Shown here one piece after another: positions 53,851 through 63,678 of a stretch of 64,000 nt of DNA; the stretch's first letter is position 1, and the number at the start of each line of letters is the position of its first letter. Both the position numbers and the translations under genes were made by a program. Under the pieces are notes generated by a model. It saw only the letters and a program-made list of their open reading frames with translations, searched no databases and had not been told where the DNA came from. Source of the stretch: Cellulophaga fucicola (lineage in GTDB: Bacteria > Bacteroidota > Bacteroidia > Flavobacteriales > Flavobacteriaceae); assembly GCF_900119145.1 (NCBI RefSeq), contig NZ_FPIY01000002.1:627579-691578 (forward strand), written 5' to 3'.

Positions 53851-56619
53851 TTATCTTTTTGTCATATTGTCTTTGGTTTTATCAAAGACATAATCTATTA
53901 CTTGTTGGTGTCTGCGTTTAGAACGCACTGCACTACCAGCTGCTGGCGATGCATAAAAACGTCTAGATGCAACCCTTAATTTATTAGCATCTGCAAAATG
54001 CATCATTATATGACTCCAAGCCCCCATATTTCTAGGTTCTTCCTGTGCCCATACAACATCATCTGCATCTGTATACTTTGCAATAATCTCATTCATTTTT
54101 TCAGCAGGTAACGGGAATAACTGCTCTACTCTTACCAAAGCAACATCATCTCTATTTTCCGCTTCCTTTACAGCCAATAAATCATAATAAAATTTACCAG
54201 TACAAAAAACCAGAGATTTAACCTTACTAGCATCAGCAGTAGTGTCATCTAAAACTTCTTGAAAAGATCCGTTTGCAAATTCCTCTACAGTAGAAACTGC
54301 TTTTGGATGCCTTAACAAACTCTTTGGTGTAAATATAACCAAAGGTTTTCTGTAATTAACTTTCATTTGTCTACGCAAAATATGGAACATTTGAGCTGGT
54401 GTAGATACATCTGCAATAAACATATTATCTCTAGCACACAACTGTAAATATCTTTCCATACGAGCAGATGAATGTTCTGCACCTTGACCTTCATAACCGT
54501 GAGGCAATAACATCACCAAACCGTTCTGTAATTTCCATTTATCTTCTGCTGCAGATATATATTGATCTAACATAATCTGCGCCCCATTGCTAAAGTCACC
54601 AAATTGCGCCTCCCAAATTGTAAGTGTTTTTGGACTAGCCATAGCGTAACCATAATCAAACCCAACTACACCATATTCAGATAAAAGTGAGTTATATATT
54701 TGAAACTTAGCTTGCTCTTTGGATAAGTGATTTAATAAGATAATCTCTTCTTCACTCTCTTCAACCTTCATAACTGCATGACGGTGAGAAAAAGTACCTC
54801 TCTCTACATCTTGCCCAGACATACGAACACCAAAACCTTCTTGCAACAATGTACCATAAGCTAAAAGCTCACCCATTGCCCAGTCTAATTTATTAGTATC
54901 AAAGAACATTTTTTTACGATCTTTTACTAACTTTTCAACCTTACGCAAGAATTTTTTATCACCAGGCAACTCTGTTATCACCTTAGCAATTTCTGTTAGT
55001 TTATCCTTATCAAAAGTAGTATCAACAGATTTCATCATCTCCCATTCTCTGACAGAATCAAAACCTTTCCATTCATCAGCCATAAAAGGCGTAATGATTG
55101 TTTTATCTTCTTTTCTAGAATCTTCTAATTCTTCTTCTAAAGAAGATTTATATTCATTCTCTAATTCTTTTACAAATCCTTTTTCAATAATTCCTTCTGA
55201 TAATAAACGCTCTGCGTAAATATCTCTAGAGTTATCATGTTTAGATATTGCTTTGTATAATTTAGGCTGTGTAAAACGAGGTTCATCACCTTCATTATGC
55301 CCGTATTTTCTGTAGCCTAATAAATCTATAAATACATCTCTATTAAAACGCATTCTATATTCTAATGCAAATAAAGAAGCGTGCACTACAGCCTCAGCAT
55401 CATCTGCATTAACGTGTAACACTGGACTTAAAGTTACTTTAGCAACATCTGTACAATATGTAGACGACCTAGCATCTAAATAGTTTGTTGTAAATCCAAT
55501 TTGGTTATTTACAACTATATGTATTGTTCCGTTTGTTTTGTACCCATCTAGGTTTGCCATTTGCACAACCTCATACACTAAACCTTGACCTGCAATTGCA
55601 GCATCTCCGTGCACAACAATTGGTAATACTTTTGAAAAATCTTCTGGAAAATGAGCATCTTGTTTAGCCCTAGCAATACCTTCTACTACTGCACCTACAG
55701 TCTCTAAGTGAGATGGATTTGGTGCAATATTCATTTTTATTTTATTGCCATTACTTGCTTTGCGCTCAGACGTCCAACCTAAGTGATATTTAACATCACC
55801 ATCAAAAATCTCTTGCTCGTAATCTTTACCATCAAACTCACTAAAGATATCTTTAGCCGCTTTACCAAAAATATTGGTAAGCACATTAAGTCTACCACGG
55901 TGAGCCATACCCATTACAAACTGCTCTACACCCATTTCTGCAGCACGCTCTACAACGGCATCTAAAGCAGGTATTAAAGACTCATTCCCTTCAATAGAAA
56001 AACGTTTTTGACCTACATATTTTGTATGCAAAAAGCTTTCAAAAGAAACAGCTTGATTTAATTTTTTAAGAATATGCTTTTTTCTATCAGCATTAAAACG
56101 CGGGTGATTATCATTGACATTTAGCCAATTCTGAATCCACTCCACTCTCTCTGGCTTACGAATGTACATATACTCCACGCCAATAGCCTCGCAGTATATG
56201 TTTTGTAAGTGCCTTATAATTTCTTTTAGAGATACTGCACCAATACCCAAGATTTCTCCTGCTGTAAAGACAGTTTCTAAATCAGCTTCGGATAAACCAA
56301 AGTTGTCTAATTCTAATGTTGGTGTGTATTTTCTTCTTTCGCGAACAGGATTTGTTTTTGTAAACAAATGCCCTCTACTTCTGTACCCATCTATTAGCTT
56401 AATTACTTTGAATTCTTTCTGAAGGGATTGTGGCATTGCAGCTTCTACTGCCGGTCCATTTTCAGAAAACTCTTCTAGTGCTGTCTCTTGACCAAAGTCA
56501 AAACCTTGAAAAAAAGCACGCCAACTTGGCTCTACACTATCAGGGCTAATTAAGTATTTATCATATAGGGTCGCAAAAAATGATGTATGCGCTGCGTTTA
56601 AAAACGAATATTTATCCAT
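53851..56619 (-). CDS. odhA: 2-oxoglutarate dehydrogenase E1 component
   Basis: Thiamine-diphosphate-dependent E1 of the TCA cycle, decarboxylating 2-oxoglutarate. Starting at the ATG 56617-56619 gives 922 residues, MDKYSFLNAAHTSFFATLYDKY, the conserved family N-terminus; a longer frame from 56658 would add 13 unlikely residues. Motifs include GMAHRGRLNVL, GDAAIAGQGLVYEV with the cofactor-binding acids, SHLETVGAVVEG and EAQFGDFSNGAQ. The gene pairs with odhB downstream; an E3 gene is not in this window. Candidate -7 promoter at 56656. Confidence 0.97.
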   Translation of the reverse strand: MDKYSFLNAAHTSFFATLYDKYLISPDSVEPSWRAFFQGFDFGQETALEEFSENGPAVEAAMPQSLQKEFKVIKLIDGYRSRGHLFTKTNPVRERRKYTPTLELDNFGLSEADLETVFTAGEILGIGAVSLKEIIRHLQNIYCEAIGVEYMYIRKPERVEWIQNWLNVNDNHPRFNADRKKHILKKLNQAVSFESFLHTKYVGQKRFSIEGNESLIPALDAVVERAAEMGVEQFVMGMAHRGRLNVLTNIFGKAAKDIFSEFDGKDYEQEIFDGDVKYHLGWTSERKASNGNKIKMNIAPNPSHLETVGAVVEGIARAKQDAHFPEDFSKVLPIVVHGDAAIAGQGLVYEVVQMANLDGYKTNGTIHIVVNNQIGFTTNYLDARSSTYCTDVAKVTLSPVLHVNADDAEAVVHASLFALEYRMRFNRDVFIDLLGYRKYGHNEGDEPRFTQPKLYKAISKHDNSRDIYAERLLSEGIIEKGFVKELENEYKSSLEEELEDSRKEDKTIITPFMADEWKGFDSVREWEMMKSVDTTFDKDKLTEIAKVITELPGDKKFLRKVEKLVKDRKKMFFDTNKLDWAMGELLAYGTLLQEGFGVRMSGQDVERGTFSHRHAVMKVEESEEEIILLNHLSKEQAKFQIYNSLLSEYGVVGFDYGYAMASPKTLTIWEAQFGDFSNGAQIMLDQYISAAEDKWKLQNGLVMLLPHGYEGQGAEHSSARMERYLQLCARDNMFIADVSTPAQMFHILRRQMKVNYRKPLVIFTPKSLLRHPKAVSTVEEFANGSFQEVLDDTTADASKVKSLVFCTGKFYYDLLAVKEAENRDDVALVRVEQLFPLPAEKMNEIIAKYTDADDVVWAQEEPRNMGAWSHIMMHFADANKLRVASRRFYASPAAGSAVRSKRRHQQVIDYVFDKTKDNMTKR

Positions 56620-56655
56620 TGAAAATTCTTCTCTGTCTTTTAAACAAAATTTATT

Positions 56656-56663
56656 CAAAAATA
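56656..56663 (-). promoter_or_regulatory. Candidate -7 element for odhA
   Basis: On the minus strand TATTTTTG matches TAnnTTTG, 36 bases before the chosen odhA start. If used, it argues against the longer frame starting at 56658. No -33 match was found. Confidence 0.4.
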
Positions 56664-56721
56664 CAACTTTTAGCTTTTATAAGCATATCTTAGTACGTAA
56701 TTATGAAAAAAATTAACAAGA

Positions 56722-57258
56722 ATGATAAAAAACAACTACTTCTTCTCAAAAATACTCGTTTTTAGTATCTTAATAACTGCTTTTACCACGAATAAAGCAA
56801 CATCTCAGCGAACAAATTCATCTTCTAACTTCTGGGATAATGTACATTTTGGAGGCGGCCTAGGAGTTGGTTTTGGCAACGACTCTTTTAATGCTGCAGT
56901 ATCTCCAAGTGCCATATACCAAGTAAACCAAATGTTTGCTGTTGGTACGGGACTAAGTTTTAATTACTCTAAATATGGAGATTCTAAACTTATAGCCTAT
57001 GGAGCAAGTGCATTAACATTATTTAATGTAATACCACAAATACAACTATCTGCAGAATTTGAAGAGCTTAGAATAAACAGAGAATTTGGGTTTAACGGCA
57101 GCACCATAGATGACGATTATTGGAACCCTGCTCTATATTTAGGATTAGGCTACAGCAACCAAAATGTTACAATTGGGTTACGTTATGACGTTTTACATGA
57201 CGACGAAAAAAGTATAAATTTTGATGCCTTAATGCCTTTTGTTAGAGTCTATTTCTAA
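56722..57258 (+). CDS. Small outer-membrane beta-barrel protein
   Basis: A 178-residue exported protein with a signal peptide (about 1-28, ending NKATSQ). The mature part shows alternating strands rich in Gly, Asn and aromatic residues (VHFGGGLGVGFGNDSFNAAVSPSAIY, LYLGLGYSNQNVTIGLRYDVL) and ends in RVYF, a C-terminal aromatic as in outer-membrane barrels. Family is the broad Bacteroidota beta-barrel group; function unknown. Its stop codon overlaps the stop of the convergent MutS-like gene by three bases, leaving no room for a terminator. Confidence 0.72.
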   Translation: MIKNNYFFSKILVFSILITAFTTNKATSQRTNSSSNFWDNVHFGGGLGVGFGNDSFNAAVSPSAIYQVNQMFAVGTGLSFNYSKYGDSKLIAYGASALTLFNVIPQIQLSAEFEELRINREFGFNGSTIDDDYWNPALYLGLGYSNQNVTIGLRYDVLHDDEKSINFDALMPFVRVYF

Positions 57259-59027
57259 TCTACTATTTCCATTTTTTTAAGCAAAAAGGAAGCATTCATG
57301 TTTTTACAAATACCATCTTTAAATTTATAGTCAAAATGTAGCTCATCACTAATAATCTCAGCATCAAAATAATGATTTTTAACACCTGGCAATTCATCTG
57401 CTGCTTTACATAAACTTAGATCATGTGTAGCAATTATTCCGGTTGATTTAGAGGCAACCAATTTCTCAACAAACTTGCGAGAACCAATAGCTTTATCAGT
57501 GCTATTTGTACCTTTTAAAATCTCATCTAAAACAATAAAATAACGATCGTTTTGTATTTCATCTACAATAAATTTTAGTCGTTTTAATTCTGAGAAAAAG
57601 TAAGACTCATCATCTGTTAACGAGTCTGTTGTACGCATACTTGTTATTAACTTAATAGGTGAATATTCTGCTGCCGTACCACAAACAGGCAATCCCATAT
57701 TAGCCATTACAATTTGCAAAGACACCGTACGTAAAAAAGTACTTTTACCAGCCATATTAGCTCCTGTAACTATAAAAAACTCAGCATTATTTATATCTAT
57801 ATTATTCTTAACGCTTTTTGCAGGATCTAACAATGGATGCGCAGCATTTTCTACTTTAAGAACTTTTCCTTCTTTATGTATTATAGGATATACATAAGCT
57901 GGATTATTAAAAGCAAAATTACCTAAGCTATTGTATGCATCAAAAAAAGCAATTACATTAAACCACTCTTCTACAGAACTGCCGTGTTTAGCAATCCATT
58001 GCTCTATCTTATAAGACTGAAGAATATCCCACAGTAAAAAACCATTGCCAAGAAATCCAAAAATCATATTATTTCTTTGATCTAAAGCTCCCAAAATTCT
58101 TGAAAACTCATGAAGTACAACCGATGTTTTCTTGCTGTTATTTACAATAACATTTCTTTTTTCTTTTAATAGCTTAGAAGCAAACTCTACATTTTCTATT
58201 TCTACAATTAGCTTTTGATACTGCTGAAAAGTACTCTGTATTTTCCCCATATCGGCAGCAAGTTTACTCACTTTTTTAAAGAAGAACCCCGTAACAAGTA
58301 TCCCTGTAAAAAACCAAATTGCAATAATAAACCCAGAAATTAAACCTAAAAAATACAGTACAAAAGTAGCTACAGAAACAACAGCAAATGCTGTTGGCAC
58401 ATATTGCATTACCTTAGGAATAAATGGATTGTGCTTCTCCATCCAGGAAACAATAGTTTTATAAGAAACCTCAGCTTTTACCAGTGTTGCTATGGCTGCA
58501 AATTGCTGTCTCCATTTAGGCTTAGAAGCCAACTCCTTAATAGCCTCTTGCTTTTGTTCTATATTATCTATGTTATTATCTGTAAACTGTTTTGCTAGAG
58601 CCCCACTACCCTGTTCCAAAGCAGTTCTATTACTAAATTGATAAAAAGAACCTTTACCAAACAGGTCTATATCTTGACTATAAAAATGCATTGGATCACT
58701 AAACTCTTCGCCATCTGGAAGGTTATGAAATTTACGATTTAGAACATCAATCTCTATTTCATTAATTTTAATTAGCGCTAAAAATTTATGATACACATAC
58801 TGCAAATCTGAGTGCTTAGACACCAAATACACAAACAATATAATAGCACCTAATACAACTGCCATTACAATTTTAGCATTACCCATAAAAAAATAAATTC
58901 CAAAAGCAGCTAATAAAAAAACAGCCAACCTAAGCAAACTAGACCTTAACAACTTAGACTTAACCTTTTTAGACTCTTCTTTATATGTGACAATGTTATT
59001 TGTATAAAATGCAATCAGTTTTTCCAT
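57255..59027 (-). CDS. Membrane-anchored MutS-family ATPase
   Basis: A 590-residue protein whose C-terminal half is a MutS-family ATPase: Walker A GANMAGKST (about 422-430), Walker B FIVLDE (about 497-502), the MutS signature NSTDKAIGSRKF region and ATHD (533-536). The N-terminal mismatch-recognition domain is missing. Instead there are two pairs of hydrophobic helices (about 32-48/52-70 and 211-230/232-250) with a soluble region between and a lever-like helical part near 140-200. A MutS core with membrane anchors does not fit canonical mismatch repair. Such MutS-like proteins are known in Bacteroidota but their task is unclear. Confidence 0.85.
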   Translation of the reverse strand: MEKLIAFYTNNIVTYKEESKKVKSKLLRSSLLRLAVFLLAAFGIYFFMGNAKIVMAVVLGAIILFVYLVSKHSDLQYVYHKFLALIKINEIEIDVLNRKFHNLPDGEEFSDPMHFYSQDIDLFGKGSFYQFSNRTALEQGSGALAKQFTDNNIDNIEQKQEAIKELASKPKWRQQFAAIATLVKAEVSYKTIVSWMEKHNPFIPKVMQYVPTAFAVVSVATFVLYFLGLISGFIIAIWFFTGILVTGFFFKKVSKLAADMGKIQSTFQQYQKLIVEIENVEFASKLLKEKRNVIVNNSKKTSVVLHEFSRILGALDQRNNMIFGFLGNGFLLWDILQSYKIEQWIAKHGSSVEEWFNVIAFFDAYNSLGNFAFNNPAYVYPIIHKEGKVLKVENAAHPLLDPAKSVKNNIDINNAEFFIVTGANMAGKSTFLRTVSLQIVMANMGLPVCGTAAEYSPIKLITSMRTTDSLTDDESYFFSELKRLKFIVDEIQNDRYFIVLDEILKGTNSTDKAIGSRKFVEKLVASKSTGIIATHDLSLCKAADELPGVKNHYFDAEIISDELHFDYKFKDGICKNMNASFLLKKMEIVD

Positions 59028-59075
59028 GTATTGTTACGTAAAATTGTGTAAACAAAAAAGTAAAGGTATTGGCTA

Positions 59076-59435
59076 TTACTCCAAATTCTCTAATTCTGTT
59101 TTTAGTTTTTTAGTAAGACCAGACACCACTAAATTATAAGAATGGTCTATTAATTTTTTTGTTAATTGAGGAGAAATACGTTCTATTAAAATTGTATTCC
59201 AATGTTTTTTACTCATATGATACCCAGGGATAATATCACCATCATACGCCTCTTTTAATTCCTCCGCGTACTCAGGATCACATTTTAAGTTTACTTGTGT
59301 TGGCAGACGCTTTAAAGCCACCAAAGCAAACATTTTACCCATTACTTTAAAAACCAAAGTATACTCATCAAAAGGAAACTCTTCTGTTATTCCTTTTTTA
59401 GCAATACAATACTCTCTAAAGTCCTCTATATTCAT
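59076..59435 (-). CDS. MmcQ/YjbR family protein
   Basis: A 119-residue soluble protein of the MmcQ/YjbR family, with the early EFPFDEYTLVFKVMGKMFALV and the late HMSKKHWNTILI stretch typical of the CyaY-like fold. Often annotated as a DNA-binding protein, though evidence is thin. It is 48 bases from the MutS-like gene start and 13 bases after the Dabb gene, on the same strand. Confidence 0.86.
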   Translation of the reverse strand: MNIEDFREYCIAKKGITEEFPFDEYTLVFKVMGKMFALVALKRLPTQVNLKCDPEYAEELKEAYDGDIIPGYHMSKKHWNTILIERISPQLTKKLIDHSYNLVVSGLTKKLKTELENLE

Positions 59436-59448
59436 TTTTAAACCGAGT

Positions 59449-59784
59449 TTACACTTCGTTAGAATCGTACACTACAACTTTATCCCACAAATGAGAAGCC
59501 TCATCTATAAATGTTAAATGAACATCTTCAGCCTGGTACTTATTTTGATTTTCTACAGACGTAAAAGACACCAATAAGCTAAAAGTAAAACTACCATCTA
59601 CAACGTCTCTTGTAGCTTTTGGCGGTGTACCAATAAAATTAGTATGTGCATATTTTGACGCGTTTAAAAATTTACGAAGAGATACCACAAACGCCTCCCT
59701 ATCTTCTGCTCTATCAGGGTTTTTTAGCCAAAAGAATACAGTGTGTACAAATACTGGCTCAAAATTATTATTATCAACCTTCAT
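59449..59784 (-). CDS. Dabb (stress-responsive alpha/beta barrel) family protein
   Basis: A 111-residue protein of the dimeric alpha/beta-barrel (Dabb) family: FVHTVFFWLKNPD at the start, the central FSLLVSFTSVENQNKYQ and late DVHLTFIDEASHLWDKVVVYDS. These domains typically form small dimers, sometimes as enzymes acting on small aromatic or hydroxylated substrates. No signal peptide. Short gaps of 9 and 13 bases to its neighbours indicate an operon running from the DUF4230 gene to MmcQ. Confidence 0.86.
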   Translation of the reverse strand: MKVDNNNFEPVFVHTVFFWLKNPDRAEDREAFVVSLRKFLNASKYAHTNFIGTPPKATRDVVDGSFTFSLLVSFTSVENQNKYQAEDVHLTFIDEASHLWDKVVVYDSNEV

Positions 59785-59793
59785 AAAAATATA

Positions 59794-60432
59794 TTAACTA
59801 TTAATTTCTTGTTCTATTTGCTTTACCTCTTTTTTATCTTCAATCCTTAAAGCAGAATAATCTAACTTCCAACCAATAGTCTCTACTATAGTTTCTACTA
59901 AAAGTATAGTTTCCATAGCTTCTTTACGAGCTGTCTCCATTAAGCCGCTTACAGGTATTTTATCTAAAATATGCTCTTTTGCCTCCTTATTTACATTGGT
60001 TAAATCTTCTGGCGAAAAAGAATTAAACAATCCGTTTTTAATATCGTAGAATTGTAATTCTGGAGAGATAGATAATACTTCAGGCTCAGGAAAATTAGTA
60101 AGTACAATTTTCTTATTTACATCATCTGCATTTAAAAGTATCTTTTTAAGGTCGTATCCTATTTGCACTTTAGCATTTATAATAACCAAAGCCTTCTTTT
60201 TACTACTAACCAAGCTCATAAAATGCTCCTTGGTATTATGGTACTGGTACACCTCTGCAAAATCTCCTTCTACAGATATTAGTTTGCACACTCTTTTTAT
60301 TTTTTCTAGCAACACAGTTGATTGTTTGTGCGTTACCTCTTTTGTCTTTTTAGTTCTAAAAAAAGAATAGACCCAATACATTAATATTGCACCTAATATT
60401 AAACCCAAAAAAACTTCTATAATACCATCCAT
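59794..60432 (-). CDS. DUF4230 membrane-anchored protein
   Basis: A 212-residue protein with one N-terminal helix (about 4-24, LGLILGAILMYWVYSFF) and a soluble domain with LISVEGDFAEVYQYHNTKEH, KALVIINAKVQIGYDLKKI and NFPEPEVLSISPELQFYDIKNGLFN, the DUF4230 pattern. Function is unknown; the family is generally a single-pass protein facing the periplasm. Near the cyclase gene (38-base gap) and Dabb gene (9-base gap). Confidence 0.82.
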   Translation of the reverse strand: MDGIIEVFLGLILGAILMYWVYSFFRTKKTKEVTHKQSTVLLEKIKRVCKLISVEGDFAEVYQYHNTKEHFMSLVSSKKKALVIINAKVQIGYDLKKILLNADDVNKKIVLTNFPEPEVLSISPELQFYDIKNGLFNSFSPEDLTNVNKEAKEHILDKIPVSGLMETARKEAMETILLVETIVETIGWKLDYSALRIEDKKEVKQIEQEINS

Positions 60433-60470
60433 TTATAATCTCGTATTAAAAACAGCATTGTTTTACTGTT

Positions 60471-61220
60471 TTATTCTTCAATTTTATACAAAACCGGCCT
60501 ACTAGGACTTGCATCATTCTCAAAAGGAGCTACTTGCAAATTTAAAAAATAAGAACCATCCTCTATAGTGTTTGCCACATATATAAATTCTGTAATAGTT
60601 GCATTCTCTCTTATTTTTCCTCCAAAGTTCCAAAAAGCCCTATGAGAAACCAACAAACCATCATCCTTTTCTTTGTCTACAGAAGGTAAATCTATTAATA
60701 AATGATCTACTCCTTTTTCCTTTAAAAAAGTAGCTCCGTCTTCTAATAAATAAGGTGGGTTTGTATTAGAGTACTGCATACTAATTTTATCGGACAAGTT
60801 AGGGATTGTACGTATAACCACTGCCTCTCTCTTTTTATTGCCTAATGCATATTGTAATTGCTTTTTAGAAATTACAAAGTCGTCTCCTATTTTTTCTGGC
60901 GCAATAGTTATTACTTCTGATAAAAAGAAAAACTGTTTTAGCTTTTTGTTTATAGACATAAACTCTTCCGTAATATGGCCAGCACATTCTGTATGCGTGC
61001 CGTGAGCATGCGGATTAAAACTAATATTATTAAAATTAACTGATGCTCCTTGCTTAACAGCACCAACAAAACCCTCTTCTGTATGCGGCTCTATCACAGG
61101 CGCATCTACATACCACGCATTTACATTAGACTCACTACCTTTTAACGGCATAGAAATATCTAAACCTTCGTTTAAATTAATAGTGTAATTCTTTGTTCTT
61201 ACTTTAATAACTGCCTTCAT
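60471..61220 (-). CDS. Cyclase/kynurenine formamidase-like metal hydrolase
   Basis: A 249-residue protein of the cyclase (KynB-like) family. The metal-binding motif HAHGTHTECAGH (residues 71-82) replaces the usual HxGTHxD: the third position is Glu rather than Asp at 78, followed by His82. The rest (VVIRTIPN, LLIDLPSVDKEKDDGL) matches the family. Kynurenine formamidase activity is possible but the substrate is not determined. No signal peptide. Gap of 22 bases to hemW upstream. Confidence 0.82.
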   Translation of the reverse strand: MKAVIKVRTKNYTINLNEGLDISMPLKGSESNVNAWYVDAPVIEPHTEEGFVGAVKQGASVNFNNISFNPHAHGTHTECAGHITEEFMSINKKLKQFFFLSEVITIAPEKIGDDFVISKKQLQYALGNKKREAVVIRTIPNLSDKISMQYSNTNPPYLLEDGATFLKEKGVDHLLIDLPSVDKEKDDGLLVSHRAFWNFGGKIRENATITEFIYVANTIEDGSYFLNLQVAPFENDASPSRPVLYKIEE

Positions 61221-61242
61221 CTATCTCTTTCTATATTAAACT

Positions 61243-62373
61243 TTACATATTAACAATAAATAAATCTGCTGCAATTCCGTCACTCAAAAACTTTCCTTTT
61301 TCAGTTACAAAAAGTGCATTATCACGAAACTCTAACAAACCTTTTTCAATTTTACTTGCTGCTTCCTTTTTTAAATAAGCAACATAATCTTTACCAAAGT
61401 CTTTTTCAACCTTACTAACAGAAACACCCCAAATGGTACGTAGACCTGTCATTACATATTCATTATATCTATCTACTACAGACAACTCTTCTATTTCTCT
61501 TGGAAACTCTCCTTTTGTTATAGCCTTAATATATTTAGGGTTATTATTTATATTCCAGCTTCTCTTTTCTCCATCAAAAGAATGTGCAGATGGCCCCACT
61601 CCAATATACTTTTTACCCAACCAATATGCAGTGTTATTTTTAGAGAAAAACTCGGGTTTTCCAAAATTAGAAAACTCATAATTTACAAACCCTTCTTTAG
61701 CCAATTCTTTTACCAAAATCTTATAATGCTCTTGCGCAACACTATCTTTTACTGGAGCAATTTCCCCTTTTTTAATAAACTTTTCTAATGCTGTTTTTGG
61801 CTCTACAGTAAGTGCATAGCTAGAAATATGTGGCAAACCAAAAGACAAAGCCCTTTGTATGTTTTGCAACCACTTTTTATTTGACATTCCAGGAATACCA
61901 TAAATTAAATCTATAGATATATTAGAGAAATAAGTACTAGCCTCTGCTATACTACTTTCTGCTTCTGCTGCATTATGCGCCCTATTCATTAATTTTAAGT
62001 CGTCTTCAAAAAAAGATTGCACACCTATACTTAACCTATTCACCTTAGATGCCGCTAATTGGTTTATTTTTAAGATTGATAAGTCGTCAGGATTTGCCTC
62101 TAGGGTAATCTCTGGGTCTTTAGTTACAGCATAATGTGCATAAACTGTTTCTATAAGCTGATTAATTTCTTCAGTATCCAAAACAGATGGTGTTCCACCT
62201 CCAAAATAGATCGTTTCTACGTTGGTATTTGCAAACTCACTTTTACGTAAAACTAGCTCCATAGAAATAGCCTGAAGCATTTCTTCTTTTTTCCCCATTG
62301 TGGTAGAAAAATGAAAATCGCAATAATGACACGCTTGCTTACAAAACGGAATATGAATATAAATACCTGCCAT
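61243..62373 (-). CDS. hemW: Radical SAM haem chaperone HemW (coproporphyrinogen III oxidase-like)
   Basis: A 376-residue radical SAM protein. The 4Fe-4S binding motif is CKQACHYC (Cys11, Cys15, Cys18) near the start, followed by YFGGGTPSVL, TLEANPDDLS, RLSIGVQSF and DLIYGIPGM. Absence of a fourth N-terminal Cys pattern seen in HemN, plus the HemW-type length, favour the haem chaperone over the oxidase. It starts 7 bases after ruvC's stop. Confidence 0.92.
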   Translation of the reverse strand: MAGIYIHIPFCKQACHYCDFHFSTTMGKKEEMLQAISMELVLRKSEFANTNVETIYFGGGTPSVLDTEEINQLIETVYAHYAVTKDPEITLEANPDDLSILKINQLAASKVNRLSIGVQSFFEDDLKLMNRAHNAAEAESSIAEASTYFSNISIDLIYGIPGMSNKKWLQNIQRALSFGLPHISSYALTVEPKTALEKFIKKGEIAPVKDSVAQEHYKILVKELAKEGFVNYEFSNFGKPEFFSKNNTAYWLGKKYIGVGPSAHSFDGEKRSWNINNNPKYIKAITKGEFPREIEELSVVDRYNEYVMTGLRTIWGVSVSKVEKDFGKDYVAYLKKEAASKIEKGLLEFRDNALFVTEKGKFLSDGIAADLFIVNM

Positions 62374-62380
62374 TATATTT

Positions 62381-62935
62381 TTATTTTTTTACTCTGCTTT
62401 GGTTTTGCTTTACAAAAGAATCCCAACCAGAATAACTTTTACCCGTTTCTATTTTATTGCTATTATAATAATGACAAACTGCAGCTGCCAACCCATCTGT
62501 AGCATCTAAGTTTTTAGGCAATTCTTTTAAACCCAAAAGGTTTTGCAACATACCAGCCACCTGTTCCTTACTTGCATTACCACTACCCGTTATTGCCATT
62601 TTAATCTTCTTTGGCATATACTCAGTTACCGGTATTTCTCTTGATAAACCTGCAGCCATAGCCACACCTTGCGCACGCCCCAACTTTAACATAGACTGTA
62701 CGTTTTTACCAAAAAAAGGAGCTTCTAACGCCATTTCATCAGGATGATATGTATCTATAAGTTCTATGGTACGCTCAAAAATTAATTTTAGCTTAGTGTA
62801 TGGGTCTTTGTATTTCTGCAACAACAACTCGTTCATTTGCAAAAATTCCATCTTTTTACCTACAATTTTTATAAGTCCAAAACCCATAATTGTAGTTCCA
62901 GGATCTACCCCTAAAATTATTCTTTCTTTAGACAC
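62381..62935 (-). CDS. ruvC: Crossover junction endodeoxyribonuclease RuvC
   Basis: Endonuclease that resolves Holliday junctions. The 184-residue protein shows the RNase H-like active site: Asp11 in GVDPGTTIMGFG, Glu71 in MALEAPFFGKN, and Asp144 and Asp147 in LDATDGLAAAVCHY. It follows the TonB-like lipoprotein by 6 bases and leads into hemW by 7, so all three probably form an operon. The helicase partner ruvB is at the other end of the window. Confidence 0.97.
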   Translation of the reverse strand: MSKERIILGVDPGTTIMGFGLIKIVGKKMEFLQMNELLLQKYKDPYTKLKLIFERTIELIDTYHPDEMALEAPFFGKNVQSMLKLGRAQGVAMAAGLSREIPVTEYMPKKIKMAITGSGNASKEQVAGMLQNLLGLKELPKNLDATDGLAAAVCHYYNSNKIETGKSYSGWDSFVKQNQSRVKK

Positions 62936-62941
62936 TAAATG

Positions 62942-63418
62942 TTATTTGGTATTTATGATTAACGGAATTCTAAATTTTGCCCTTACAGGTATTCCCCTTT
63001 TTAATGCAGGTCTCACTTTTGGCAAACTTCTAATGCCACGAGAAATAATACCATTAAATCCTGGTATCTGATTTGTAATTATAGAATCTTGCTCTATATC
63101 TAGGATAGATATTACACCTTTATCATTTATTAAGAAATCTATACGTATTGTATCTTTTATACTTCTATCTAATACAAATTCAAAATCTCCTAATATCTCT
63201 GAATAATGCAATAATAGCATTTCTTCAAAACACTTTTTTTGTTCTTCTTTTGACGCCAACTCATCGCACCCCTCAAACAACGGAAATTGATCTACGGCAT
63301 TCCAATCTATACCTTTCATCTCTTGCTCTATTAACTTCTGAGTTCTAACAGCCCTAGAATCGAAAAAATCACAAGAAACACAAAGAAATATCATAAGAAA
63401 TAAAGCTGCTCTTTGCAT
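62942..63418 (-). CDS. TonB-like C-terminal domain lipoprotein
   Basis: A 158-residue exported lipoprotein: signal ending LCVSC with Cys16. After a spacer comes DQFPLFEGCDEL, a motif common in Bacteroidota TonB-like and energy-transducer paralogues, and IRIDFLINDKGVISIL with a late KVRPALKRGIPVRAKFRIPLI, the end of the TonB C-terminal fold. No transmembrane anchor or proline-rich spanner is present, so it is not a true energy transducer; probably a lipid-anchored stand-alone domain in the periplasm. First gene of the lipoprotein-ruvC-hemW run. Confidence 0.75.
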   Translation of the reverse strand: MQRAALFLMIFLCVSCDFFDSRAVRTQKLIEQEMKGIDWNAVDQFPLFEGCDELASKEEQKKCFEEMLLLHYSEILGDFEFVLDRSIKDTIRIDFLINDKGVISILDIEQDSIITNQIPGFNGIISRGIRSLPKVRPALKRGIPVRAKFRIPLIINTK

Positions 63419-63678
63419 AAAAATTGAATTCTAGGCGAAATTTACAATTTTTTAACCAAGTGAACAGCATAGACGCAAAATTACCGTAAGAACTAAGGCT
63501 TTTAATTAAAGCTAAAAAATACTCTTTAAAAGGGCTGTGTGTTAATTTTGACTTACACAGTAGCACTATTTTATCTAAAAAAGTCAATCTGTATACATTT
63601 AAGGTTAATTTTTCTATATTTATAACCCGACTAAAAGGAAAAAGCCTATAATTTTTTATATTAAAAAACTAAGGAGCT

